Of a stretch of DNA of 64,000 bases, positions 11,802 through 25,412 are shown in pieces (position 1 is the first letter of the stretch; the number at the start of each line of letters is the position of its first letter). The stretch comes from Atopsyche davidsoni. Its lineage: Eukaryota > Arthropoda > Insecta > Trichoptera > Hydrobiosidae. The translations under genes and the position numbers were made by a program. The notes below the pieces were generated by a model. That model ran no database searches and had not been told where the DNA came from. It saw nothing but the letters and a program-made list of their open reading frames with translations. The stretch is taken from positions 10,517,001-10,581,000 of the forward strand of contig JAILWY010000007.1 of NCBI GenBank assembly GCA_022113835.1. The letters run 5' to 3'.

Positions 11802-13193
11802 TCAATGGTGAACTTTTATGTGTTTTTTCAAATCACTAGTCCTGAAGAACCCTTTGAAACAAACTTTGCAGACGTACGGTGTCTCTCCTGTGTGATACTT
11901 CCGTATATGGAACTCTAACATGCACTTCTTGTGGAATGACTTGTCGCAGTGCTCCTTGTCACACTTGTGCTTGGTGCTGACCGCATGCTTCTGCATATGA
12001 TTGGCTAGACTACGGCGCTGAGTAAACCCTTTGGAGCAAACTTGACAAGGAAAAGCAGCTTTTCCCGTGTGGACATGCATGTGCTCACTGAGATTAGCAC
12101 AGTGCTTGGAGCACACTGTGCATTGCCCGGACTCCTCAGAGTGAATCTTCTTAATGTGTGATGTTAGATTCCCTTTAGTGGAAAAGACAATTCCGCATAG
12201 TTCGCATATTATGGGCTTGGATCCTTGATGTATGACTGCATGCTTCACAAGAGTATTCCGAGATTTGAAGGCTTTTCCGCAGAACTGACAGGAGTGGTGC
12301 TTTTCATCACTGTGCACGAGAGCGTGGGTACGCAGCATGGATGATGTAGCGAATAGTTTAGGACAGAGTTCACAAGCGTAAGGTCGCTCTCCGGTGTGGA
12401 TACGTCGGTGTCGAATGAGAGTACCCACTTGATTGAAGCTCTTTGGACAAAAACTGCATGCGTATGGCGTCTCACCAGTATGCAGGCGGGTGTGAACTAC
12501 GAGGTCACTCCTCCTCTTGAACACTTTTCCGCAGGTCTTGCAGGGGAAAGTAAAGAAATCCAATAGATCGGGATGATGCAAGCGGACGTGCTTTTTTAGT
12601 CTACATTGGGTTTCAGCAACATGGTCACACGAGGGACATTGTATTACCTCATGATTGGCCATGTAAGCTCTCGACTTAGATCTGATTCGCCGCGGCCCGT
12701 GAGCATTGGCAAATGCTCGGACGACTTGCTGAATGTGGATCTTACTGCATTCTATCTTATTCTTAGCTCTGCGGTTTGTCTTCTTTTCTGTTCTTCGATT
12801 TTTTTTTAATTCTTCTATGCATTCTTCTTCCGACTCTTCGCCGTCATTTGAATTATCCGATATTGAGTGAGGAGGTATAAACTCTTCCTTAATTTCTACT
12901 TTAACCTCGACCAACTCTGACGGTTTTAGCGGTGTATTTTTGAAGTATTTTTGCAGCGTTTTATCGGATTCACGACACATGGTAATGAATTTCCAAACAG
13001 TGGGTAACTGTAACGAGCATGATTGACAGAGCTTGTTAGGATAATTCAAGCCGAGAGAGACTTCTACGTTTATACACAACGTAAGCATTTCACTGTATTT
13101 AATATTGTTTGAATCCAAAACATCACTGAGATTTATTTCACCGTCAGTCTTATGTAAACATGTTCTACACGTATTGTTTGCATTTATCTCCAT
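11802..13193 (-). CDS. ZAD-C2H2 zinc-finger protein, single exon (ZNF-3)
   Basis: 463 residues from an ATG at 13193. The ZAD (cysteines 9, 12, 56, 59; CRTC...CQSC) closely resembles ZNF-2, including the shared run 'LPTVWKF-TMCRES'. The acidic linker has '[10 protein letters not shown]' and a basic Lys/Arg cluster. Ten fingers follow, with the short C-x2-C-x9-H-x3-H finger and the C-x4-C finger in the same order as the neighbours. From the second finger on, the array is by far most similar to ZNF-4. The single-exon structure, against the intron in ZNF-2, implies intron loss here or gain there. Likely nuclear regulator; no target inferred. Confidence 0.93.
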   Translation of the reverse strand: MEINANNTCRTCLHKTDGEINLSDVLDSNNIKYSEMLTLCINVEVSLGLNYPNKLCQSCSLQLPTVWKFITMCRESDKTLQKYFKNTPLKPSELVEVKVEIKEEFIPPHSISDNSNDGEESEEECIEELKKNRRTEKKTNRRAKNKIECSKIHIQQVVRAFANAHGPRRIRSKSRAYMANHEVIQCPSCDHVAETQCRLKKHVRLHHPDLLDFFTFPCKTCGKVFKRRSDLVVHTRLHTGETPYACSFCPKSFNQVGTLIRHRRIHTGERPYACELCPKLFATSSMLRTHALVHSDEKHHSCQFCGKAFKSRNTLVKHAVIHQGSKPIICELCGIVFSTKGNLTSHIKKIHSEESGQCTVCSKHCANLSEHMHVHTGKAAFPCQVCSKGFTQRRSLANHMQKHAVSTKHKCDKEHCDKSFHKKCMLEFHIRKYHTGETPYVCKVCFKGFFRTSDLKKHIKVHH

Positions 13194-13844
13194 TTTAGGA
13201 ATAATTCAAAAGTATTTTAAAACTCATAAGCAATGGGTAAAATACTAAATTAGCTGTCACACATAATACAGTCAGTCCAAATTGACATCTGTACGTCAAA
13301 TATAATATTTCTCTCTTGTCACTTGTCATTTTAACCTTATGTCTAGTGTTGCTAGCAATATGGCTTTAATTCCGTAAAAATGATAAAGGGGAAAGGGAAA
13401 GATTATTTTTGAATAATCAAATCATAATCATATCAAATTAAATATTAAAAATAAGATTATTGTATGTTTTTTCCAGAGGGAATAATTTTGAAACAATGAA
13501 AAATAAATGATAAAAAAATAATTAAAACTTTGAAAATGTTTAATCACACAATTGATTACTCTTATTGATTTTGCTTAATAATCAAAAATTTTCAACGCGC
13601 AAATATCTAACCTATTAATTTAAATAGTTTCTATTAAAATCTTATAACTGCAGATGTAAATTTATTTAACCGTTTTAATGGTATAAATTATAAATAGTAA
13701 ATAAAAGCTTAAACATTCTGGTAATTGGGTTAAATTGAGACAAATATGCAATGAATAATTATTTTCAATAGCAACTTTAAAATTTACATTTATAGCTAAA
13801 AATTGCAAAACAACAGGTTAGACTACGAAAAATATCAGTTAGAC
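13194..13844. other. AT-rich upstream region of ZNF-3
   Basis: Promoter side of ZNF-3. No recognisable motif or coding sequence. Confidence 0.5.
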
Positions 13845-14566
13845 TTTAGAGGGCGTTATTAGAGACGGATACAAACAAACCTACACCCATGATATGCTAT
13901 TTTAGCTACTACTTATTTTCTGGAAAGAATTAGTATTTTAAAAATTATAACGATATAGTTATTTTCGTTTATATTTCGCTGTTTATGAAAGCTACGTATA
14001 GACTTTCACATAGCTTTCATCTCACTTTTACCACCGCAAAAATATCAGATAGACTTTCAAATAGCTTTTACTTCACTATCACCACCGCAAAAATATCAGA
14101 TAGACTTTCACGTAGCTTTCACCTCACTTTTACCGCCGCAAAAATATCAGATAGACTTTCACATAGCTTTCACCTCACTTTTACCACCGCAAAAATATCA
14201 GAGACACTTTAGCATAGCTTTCACTTCACTTGTACTACCGTAAAAATATCAGATACACTTTCACATTTGATTTCACCTCACTTTTATCAACGCAAAAATA
14301 TCGGAGAAACTTTCACATAATTTTCACCTCACCGGTCCGATCGCAAAAATATCAGATAGACTTTCACATAGCTTTCACTTCACTTGTACTACCGCAAAAA
14401 TATCAAATTTATATTTATTCAGCAACATTTCATCAAGTATCTGAGCAATATCATAAACGCATTACTAGAGGGCGTTATTACAGAGACAAAGACAAACCAA
14501 ACTACACCCATAAGATGTTATTTCCACAGGCTTATATGATTTTCTGGAAAGAATTATTACTTTGAA
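13845..14566. repeat. 51-bp minisatellite bounded by ~100-bp direct repeats
   Basis: About eight units of 51 bp start at 14001, 14052, 14103, 14154 and onward to about 14408. The core is CTTTCACATAGCTTTCA followed by CCGCAAAAATATCAGATA. The array is flanked by two copies of a ~100-bp block: 13845-13945 and 14463-14566, both beginning TAGAGGGCGTTATTA and ending TTCTGGAAAGAATTA. A stray unit fragment precedes the left flank. The period is a multiple of three, so one frame stays open (17-residue repeat), but I do not think it is coding. Confidence 0.9.
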
Positions 14567-15331
14567 AATTATATTTTCTATTTTTGTACTAAATTTTATT
14601 TTTTTCATAGCATTTTATTGTAAACTTAAATATTTTTTTATCGTGGTCGCACAGCGGCGGGCACACGTAAAACGATCGGCGGCCGTCAGGGTGCCCGCGA
14701 GCATAGGGTTGGGGACCACTGAGATAAGGTATCATATCAAGTACCTTTGAATTTTTTTGATCAGTTGGGGACTTTAATTATCTCACAAAAATTGCTTGAT
14801 AGTTTCTGGCTTTTGCCTAATTTTCCAAAAACAATATTCTAGCCGTACTCAATCTTACTCAAAATCTTAAGAGCAAGTGGAACTATAAATTATAACTAAT
14901 ATTAAGAAAAATACTTTTATTTCAAATTCATAATTATTTACATATATTGAACTTTGTTGGATTTCATAGAAAATTTGCTACTTTACATTTAATAATGGCA
15001 AACGTATTAAAATTATAATCATACATTAACATAATACTATTCCGTTACATAGCAGAACAAAATAACATAAGTACCTTATGAGTTTTTTTATAATTTTAAG
15101 TAATATAAAATAGCATACAAACATCTTAAATTCAAAATAAATAATAAATCACCATTACGAACGACGCTTTTCATTTCTTTCAAAGTATAGGCTATCACAA
15201 AACAGCAGTCTAATAGTAGAGGAACTATGTATAAAATCTATATACTTCAAATATACAAAAGATAAATTGACCTAACTCATTTTACAAACTATAGTGGTAA
15301 TTATTTAAATATACAACAAAGACTATTATCA
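14567..15331. other. Intergenic DNA with one GC-rich patch
   Basis: AT-rich 3' side of ZNF-4. The patch at 14640-14710 is GC-rich with a CGGGCAC/GTGCCCG inverted pair, and looks like a fragment of a dispersed repeat. Nothing else seen. Confidence 0.5.
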
Positions 15332-16729
15332 CTATACTATCTTTTGATGATGAACTCTCACATGTTTCTTCAAATCCCCGGGCCTAAAGAATCCTTTGGA
15401 ACAGATTTTGCAGACGTGCGGTGTTTCTCCAGTGTGGTACTTGAGTATGTGAAACTCCAACATGCACTTCTGAGGGAAGGACTTCTTGCAATTGTCCTTG
15501 TTACATTTGTGCTTATCAGCATTGGTATGCTTTTGCATGTGTACGGACAGACTACGCCGTTGGGTAAAGTGCTTTGGACATTCAGGACAAGGAAACGCCG
15601 CCTCTCCGGTATGCACGTGCATATGCTCACTGAGGTTAGAACAATGTTTGGAGCACACTGAGCACTGTCCTGACTTTTCTGAATGTATCTTTTTGATATG
15701 CGATGTGAGATTTCCTTTTGTGGAGAAAACCATTCCACACAGCTCACATATGATAGGCTTGAACTCTTGATGGAGAACCATATGCTTGAGGAGAGTGTTC
15801 CGGGATTTGACGGCTTTGCCACATAACTCACATGAGTAACGTTTATCATCACTGTGTACGAGGGCATGAGTTCTAAGCATGGAGCTGTCAGAGAAGCGCT
15901 TAGGGCAGAGTTCACAGGCATAGGGTCTTTCACCAGTATGGATGCGCCGATGGCGAATGAGGGTACCCACTTGGTTAAAGCTCTTCGGACAGACATCGCA
16001 GGCATATGGAGTCTCTCCTGTGTGTAGCCGAGTGTGAACCACAATGTCTCGTTTTGAAAGAAAGCGTTTGCCGCAAGTTTCACAGGTGAAAGCCCTCTCT
16101 TTGGGTGGCTTGTCTTGTGTGTGTATTCTGCGAATGTGCATTTTCATGGTACCTTTTTGTGCAAAGCAGCGCTCGCATGATGGACATTTGAAGGGACGCT
16201 CACCAGTATGCTTCCTCGTGTGAACGATCATGGCCGACCTGCTGGTGCAAACAAGACCGCAGGTCGAACATCTCAAGTCATCCAAGTCATTTTTGAACTT
16301 AGAACGTTTGTTTTTTACTTTAACTTTAATTTTTTTGGAGAGTTTCTTTAACGGTATGAGGTCGTCCTTATTGTCATCTTCATCATCATTATATATTTCA
16401 TCGAACGAAGGAAAACTAACATCTTCCTTGTCACTGAGGTTTTCTTCCTTAACAGATACTTCCAACTTCTCAGCTTCGACTTTGATTGAGGCAGTGTTTC
16501 TAAGATTTTCATCAGACGCTTGACATTTCAAAACGAAATCATACGCCAGAGGCAGCTCTGAGCAGCATTGCCCACAAATATTAGTGGGAAATCCATCCAA
16601 CTCTGTTATTAGAATATTTGCACATTTCATAATTTTATAATAATATTGTAATGAATCATGATATTCAAAAATTGAAACCATCATTTTGCCACTTTTCAAG
16701 CAAACTCTACAAATGCTTTCAATATCCAT
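15332..16729 (-). CDS. ZAD-C2H2 zinc-finger protein, single exon, apparent hybrid (ZNF-4)
   Basis: 465 residues. The ZAD cysteines are at 7, 10, 52 and 55 (CRVC...CGQC). The linker is acidic and ends in a Lys-rich stretch; eleven C2H2 fingers follow. The ZAD and fingers 1-3 resemble ZNF-1: finger 1 is '[10 protein letters not shown]' against '[10 protein letters not shown]', and both genes have a long linker after finger 2. Fingers 4-11 are nearly those of ZNF-3, with '[18 protein letters not shown]' and '[16 protein letters not shown]' conserved word for word. The coding sequence is clean, so the hybrid is functional in appearance. Predicted nuclear DNA-binding protein. Confidence 0.93.
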   Translation of the reverse strand: MDIESICRVCLKSGKMMVSIFEYHDSLQYYYKIMKCANILITELDGFPTNICGQCCSELPLAYDFVLKCQASDENLRNTASIKVEAEKLEVSVKEENLSDKEDVSFPSFDEIYNDDEDDNKDDLIPLKKLSKKIKVKVKNKRSKFKNDLDDLRCSTCGLVCTSRSAMIVHTRKHTGERPFKCPSCERCFAQKGTMKMHIRRIHTQDKPPKERAFTCETCGKRFLSKRDIVVHTRLHTGETPYACDVCPKSFNQVGTLIRHRRIHTGERPYACELCPKRFSDSSMLRTHALVHSDDKRYSCELCGKAVKSRNTLLKHMVLHQEFKPIICELCGMVFSTKGNLTSHIKKIHSEKSGQCSVCSKHCSNLSEHMHVHTGEAAFPCPECPKHFTQRRSLSVHMQKHTNADKHKCNKDNCKKSFPQKCMLEFHILKYHTGETPHVCKICSKGFFRPGDLKKHVRVHHQKIV

Positions 16730-19003
<2,274 letters not shown>

Positions 19004-19262
19004 GTTATAGAATTAAAAATTCTAGCCAAAATTTATTTACTCCCTTTTGAGTAACAATTGTGTTTTTGAAATGACTTAAAATATTTAACTGACATGTTAA
19101 CATGTTTATGTAAATTTAGACAGCTATGTTATTTCTTTTACTTGAGGTGCTTACGTTTTCAATAGTTCTTAATGCCTAGTCACACAATTCCTTTTATTCC
19201 ACATATTCCTAGTTAAATCTACATATGATTTCATGTTCAATGTACATAGTTATTGTGTTTAG

Positions 19263-19268
19263 AATAAA
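19263..19268 (+). terminator. Candidate poly(A) signal of MOSPD1-like gene
   Basis: AATAAA 260 bp after the stop codon; longer 3' ends are possible in the AT-rich DNA beyond. Confidence 0.4.
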
Positions 19269-21688
19269 TCCGTAGATAATCTCTCCCATCTGTAATACGT
19301 GTCCTTTAGGAGCTTTCCCTTATATGCTGATAGTTAAACAGGCGGTGACGTGTTCGGCTTATGTCGAATAACTTTTGATCTTGATTTATAAACTGATTAA
19401 GTCTCAATCAAACGAGTGCATCTTCTAATCAAATAAATCCTTTCCTTATAACAGCGTTTGTCATCAAAAAAGTTTACAATTTTAAAATTAGTTAGTTCAT
19501 GTTGTCTCATAAAAATAATAAAGTAAATAATTCAACATTCATTATATTGAAGTAAGTAATGTTGCTAGAAAATTATTGTGTTGACATAATCTATTCATTC
19601 ACTGACCAATGCAGAAGGCAGAAAATAAAGAACCCAATTCAGACTTTTTTAACAAAGGGTGCTAGCATATTGGGGTTGTTTTCATAAAACAACCTTTTAA
19701 CTGTCTCTTCTTTTTTTTATTAACCACGACTTGAAGCATATTACTTTAATATCAAAGGTACTTAAAGACATTCGTTTATTACCTGTATGTGATTGTGTAT
19801 TTCATACAAGTTCTCTGTGCATTTTTTTTTAATTTTAAATGGGAATATGTGAGTATTATGTAGTAAATTTGCTCAATATAAGACTCCAAAGAACATGGCA
19901 GTAAATAATAATCGCAACCCATCAGCCAATAATGTTTAAAAAAGAAGCGTTTTTATAAATAGGGGTTTCAGGTTTTCATTATGTATCTCTTACTGGTAAA
20001 AGTCAACATGAATATATCAAATGTATCTGCAATGAAGTGTGTAAACAGTCTATGTAGGCACTGGTTGGAGTTTGAAGAGTTTTCCGTTGTATTTCTCTAG
20101 AATAAGTAAAGTTGTGTATTTTCGTATACTTACCGTATTATTTAATATATTTCTGTATTTTAATTGTAAATAATTCTAACAAAAGTGTTTTATATAATAT
20201 ATAAATTTAACATATTGTATTGAATCATTTAATTATCCTTGATATTGAATATTTAAAATAACTAAAAAGAAACAAATTAAATATATTTTCTTGGAAATGG
20301 AAATTAGTTCCCTTTACTGATGAAAATATGTTATCTTTCCAAAAGCATTAAAAAGTGTGAAAATTGTAGCATCGCTTAGACTCTGAATGTTCAAAACACT
20401 GTTACCTGATAAGCTAGATTTTTAAGTGCATGAAAATCTGACTAATCGGGTTAGAGTAAGCCGAAATAATCTCATCATCATTTTAACTTTATTTTTTGTA
20501 GCAATGACAATTTTAAAGCCATTTAAATTAAATCAAATCTTAAAGAAAGTCTTGTGACCGACTATTTATAAGGATGTCTTGGATGTGTCCCACTCATTGA
20601 ATACATATATCAAAAAAGTTGTCAGTTATATTGCACGCCAATTTGAATAGTGTAAAGTCTTTGTTAGTTTAGCATAGGTTACGTGTGCAAATTTGTATAA
20701 TTTGGATTAAATTCATATAAATTTATTTCTGTTGATTTTACGAATGATACATTTTTAAATCATACACAAATATCTGAGAAGATTTTACTAAACATTAAGT
20801 TTTGTTTTTTACTGACAATTTAGTAATTTGTAAGGATCTAAAATTTTTGTTGACGGCATTAAAATATTAAAAAATCAAAGTGCTATTTTTCATGTTTTTA
20901 TTCATCAAATTCAAGACAAGCTGAGAATACAAAGTGACTAACATATATCATCATAAAACGTCAGCTCCAGTGTAAAAAACCAAACATTTGCAAATGCAGT
21001 TTTATTAATTAAAAATGACTCCAGCATCAGAGCTGAAACATCATAGATTTACACCTAAGAACTTTTTTTACTTATTTAATCTTGCAATAGAGCCGATGAT
21101 TTCTAGCATCGTTGCAGGCACACAAGTGTAATGAATTAATGTACATGTCTTCTCACATCTTCTATTATAATCATAGTAAGCATAATATATGCACTTGTAA
21201 TAATACATTTCAGTTATGGGAACTAATCATTTACTTTCTAAGGACCTTACACGATACAGAGTATTTGAAGCACACTATTCAAAAACTAATAACTAAAATT
21301 GTAACAGTATAGATATGTAAAACTTTTACCAAATTCCTTGTCACTTGAATAATGAATTCGAGATTATTTATACCACAGCCGATAGTGCGCCGACACACGA
21401 GTCGCAAATCAAACCTTTTTAGGCTAAATCTGGCTCGAATGGTGAATACAGGACGCAAGCATTTGTGAGGTTTTGTAAGCACGAGGCATTAATATATTGG
21501 GAATTTCTAAACATATTGCAGTAATATAAGAAACCCAGTTTTGCAAAGGTCGATTAACGTCTCTTATTGGTGAAAATTCTAATTGATTTTATTTTATGAT
21601 GCAGCAGACTGGTTTTGCCAACATCATTTTGCCGGCAGTTATAAGCCCAGACTGATTACAAACCGGTTGCTTCATAAAATAAAACGTA

Positions 21689-21886
21689 TTAACCCTTTGC
21701 ACTCGAGGCCTTTTTCGCACAGAATCCAACCTTTGAATTCGATAGTGGACTCATCCACACAGATTAAATAGCTATCACCGCACATTGAATTTCCGCACCA
21801 AACACAGTGGCGAGCGAGTCACCTCTCGAGTTGCGGCATTAAATCGTGTGGTGAGTGAGAGTCACCTCTCGAGTGCAAAGGGTTAA
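21689..21886. mobile_element. piggyBac-type MITE (198 bp, TTAA ends)
   Basis: The ends are a perfect 19-bp inverted repeat, TTAACCCTTTGCACTCGAG and its complement, at 21689-21707 and 21868-21886. TTAA is the piggyBac target site and CCCTTTG-type termini are typical of that superfamily. Inside, GAGTCACCTCTCGAG occurs twice near the right end. There is no coding capacity, so this is a non-autonomous copy mobilised by an unseen transposase. Confidence 0.85.
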
Positions 21887-24800
21887 AATAACACAATTCA
21901 TTTTTTTAATTTGAAGTTGTAATGAAAAAGCGAGATATAAACAGTGTGAAATGTTATAATACTATTATATTTCTATTACCAACATCTCTGCAAGTGTGAA
22001 AATACACCTTTTGAACAATGTTTAACTGAAATAAAATTAAAAAAACTACAACTCTGATTGCTTTTAGTGCCATCATTGCAAAAGTGAAAAAAAAACTTAT
22101 TATTCTGTAGGTTGTATAGTTTCTATAGAGGTCACGTATGTAGTTTTAAATAATCAACGCATCAAATAATCAGCAAGTTTCACTTGCTTTAAAAGGATTG
22201 TCAGTCTTCCACTACATACACGAAAAATTATAAAAACTATTTATAGGGATCGAAATAAAAACTAATTCAAAGCTGTAGAATATTTAAGTTATCGATTCCC
22301 AGAATATATTTCAGGCATATGTTCACAAATTCACACTCAAGCTCGAGACATTGTGAGAAATATAAAAAGCAGATACTAGCTTGAATGAAATTAGTCCCTA
22401 AATTACTGACGATGGACGGAATGGATTCCACAAATATTAATTAATCTACAACTGCATATACATGTACATGTTTTGACTGCCGTATTTAAAACAGTATGCT
22501 TATATTATTCTACAAAACGTACCGACAATACACATCAATAATTTGTACATAACAAAATATTAAACAAAAAGACGGAGGAAAACAATGTCATTTATTGTGC
22601 ATGGAATGTGCTAGGTAGCCTTACAAATTCGGAATAAATAATTCATAAAAGTGATGTGATTTTTGAGTTATACAGCCGATTGTGTTATCATTTTTTTAAC
22701 AATTGTAAAAAAAAATAAAAGTTTTATAAAAATTGGTAACCGCAAAAATAAGAAAAAAGCACGAGTTAACTCAACTCAGAATTATTGGTATGTAATTAAT
22801 TGCTAATAAATAGGTTGTTGGTAGACAATAATTTATACTTAAATAGAATAAAATACTATTGAGGAAAGCGAGGTGTTTTGGAGTTTGTGTGGAGTACAAC
22901 CACCACTTGAAATACAAAAAAGTAATAACACGCAATCGCATTAGTCAAAAACTCCAACGTGAAATAATTATAAAGTACTTTCATGTTTATGTAAATACTC
23001 ACAAAAACGATTTATATAAGAAAATAAAATTATATAAAATTGGAAACACAAAATTAAGTTTAAAAAAACCAATTGATTCCCGACTGAGCGTCGTCCCAGC
23101 TGAGATCAAAAGGTAATTTAATACATTAGAATATTGACAAATATTTTTTTTACACAATATACACGAAAACAACAAAAATACAATTAACATTACAATTATT
23201 TTTGGTTCTGATCTCTGACTTCAGGATATATCATTCATTTTGAAACACTGCTTATAACACACACACACAGATATATATAATAAATCAATTTAAAATAATT
23301 ATTATATTTACAGTATCTTAATAAAATAAATAATATATATAATTTCAAACATGTTGATTAAACGACATTTCCGCCAATTTCAAAATTTGTTGTCTGATAA
23401 GACATTTTGTCACATACATTTTAAGGTCGAATTTCTGAACTATCAGACAACTTTTAAAGTTAACCATAATACCATAATTGCATTAAAAGCTGTCTGTTGC
23501 AATGAAATAAACAGAAGTACCCCAATTTGGATACATAACAATGTCACAAATCAATAATATTTTAAATTCACAGAAATAAAGGAAACACATGTGAATTTCG
23601 AACTTTTATCATAACTAAATGGCTTTATACTTTGCTAAGTTAATTTTTTACTTAATGTACGTTTCAAAATTGCCATCGATAAATAAAGCTCAAAAGCATG
23701 TTCTTTTTTTGTTGGCTATCGGAGAAAAATAACAGCTAATGTCATGAGGCTTCATTGGCATTATATTTCTTCGCACTTTAGTAGTACGGTACAGTTTTGA
23801 CTATGGTGTATAATAAATTAACAAAATTTATAAATAAACTACAAGTATCATTGAGCAATAATAACACCAGCAATAATATACTAGCGATTGCTACAAAAGC
23901 GTTAAAAGATTTTTAGGTATTTAAGCAATATACAAGGTTAAATAGTGACTAGAGAGTAAAGTTTGTTTTTTTTATTGGATTCACATTGTAAAATAGCATG
24001 TTTGAAGATTCAATAAACCTGTAATCAGGAAAAGTAATATTTTATTGTTTTAAGCATAAAAAGTGCAATTTTGATTGTTTTTATGTGAACTCTTTTTTCT
24101 GGTGATGAGATTTAACAATTATCATTGAAACACCACAAAGTGTCAAAAACAAGATATATTTTTTACAGGTATATAATTTAGGTAATCTTTGAACTCTACT
24201 TATATGATAAAAAAAGAAAAATGTAGTCGCATTATCAGTTGTAATGCCAATAATAAAAAAGGTTACGAAAGGTAAACCAACCACCTCGTGGTTGCGTTAA
24301 ATTTCCGATGATTACTAAACAAGAAACTAAATAAATATCTTTAAAAAAGGCAAGATAATATGAATTATTCAATCATAATAAATACCATATAATTCAAATT
24401 TTAATGTCCAAATATAAATGTTATCTGGACTTGAAGTTTTGGAAATTTGATATTTTTTAAAAAATATTTTATGCTAAATATAATTTTGAAGTAGTTTCAA
24501 AATAGCAAAACAAATGCAATTAAATTTCACACAGTAAATGGAAATATTTGATTTTGAATTTTTTAAAACAAACTGTTCAACAAAACAGTATTTGCAAGTT
24601 TGCGTCACACGGGCTTGCGGAGTTGGATTTTTAGTCCACAGTTCGATAGCATTATCAGTATGGGCTTATTCAGAGTTTTACATTAGTGGTAAATGGCTAT
24701 CCTGCACCGTTAAGCAACTGCACTAGATCACTCCTTTGATAGATGATTTCAACATAATAATAAGGAAAAATCATGGAAAATGCATTTTAACAATAAAAAA

Positions 24801-25412
24801 TATTATATCAATTCTAATACGATAGCAAAAAATTACATGCACTAACAAATATTTATATTTTCAAAGATCATGTTTTGTTTTCATAAGCTGATAAAATGAT
24901 ATTAATTGGATGTATAAACATTACTTAAAGCTTACGTTAAAATATTCATTACGTAACATAATCAAATTCTTAATTGTATGGAATGAGAATGTCACATGAA
25001 TGATGTGTGACGAAGGCCGTTTATCTTGTGTTGACATTCTGGGTGAAATGGAAGGACTTTCATTAGTAAGCTTGGTTAAAAATTTATCACAAAGCATTAT
25101 CAGAATCTACACAATTGTAAAACCATTACTGATGTCAATTAGGCAGCAAAGTTGCTCCTAATTAGAGTAATTGTTATCATTTTTTAATCGTCATCATCCG
25201 CTATGCTAACATTAATTAATAGACAGCTGAAGGATAATGCTCTTGAACTAATTATGTAACACACTACGTCCTAGCAAAAACAGTCCAAAATATTTAAAAA
25301 AATCACAATATCGGTACAGTAAAGTTCGTAAGTTCTACAGGAAGATTAGACAGTGCTGATGAAATCTCAAGTACACAAAACCAATTGACAACGATAAAAG
25401 GCTGTGTAGAAA

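Larger units (their letters stand above)
19004..25412. other. AT-rich 6.4-kb gap between MOSPD1-like gene and glycosyltransferase gene
   Basis: Contains the 3' UTR of the MOSPD1-like gene, a piggyBac-type MITE (21689-21886), and the 3' UTR of the minus-strand transferase at its right end. No frame longer than about 85 codons, none with domain features, and no RNA gene seen. Confidence 0.6.

Noticed and set aside
13985..14212. 75-codon frame across the 51-bp minisatellite
   Set aside because: Opens only because the period is divisible by three; no start context and units vary without regard to codon position.
441..14420. CRISPR-like regular repeats
   Set aside because: The arrays are contiguous tandem repeats without spacers, in a eukaryotic genome.
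14637..14750. GC-rich patch as an exon
   Set aside because: No splice sites or protein features; the inverted GGGCAC/GTGCCC pair suggests repeat debris.
15370..16083. 237-codon minus-strand frame inside ZNF-4
   Set aside because: A shifted reading of the zinc-finger array. It lacks domain features, while the ZNF-4 frame is fully explained by C2H2 spacing.
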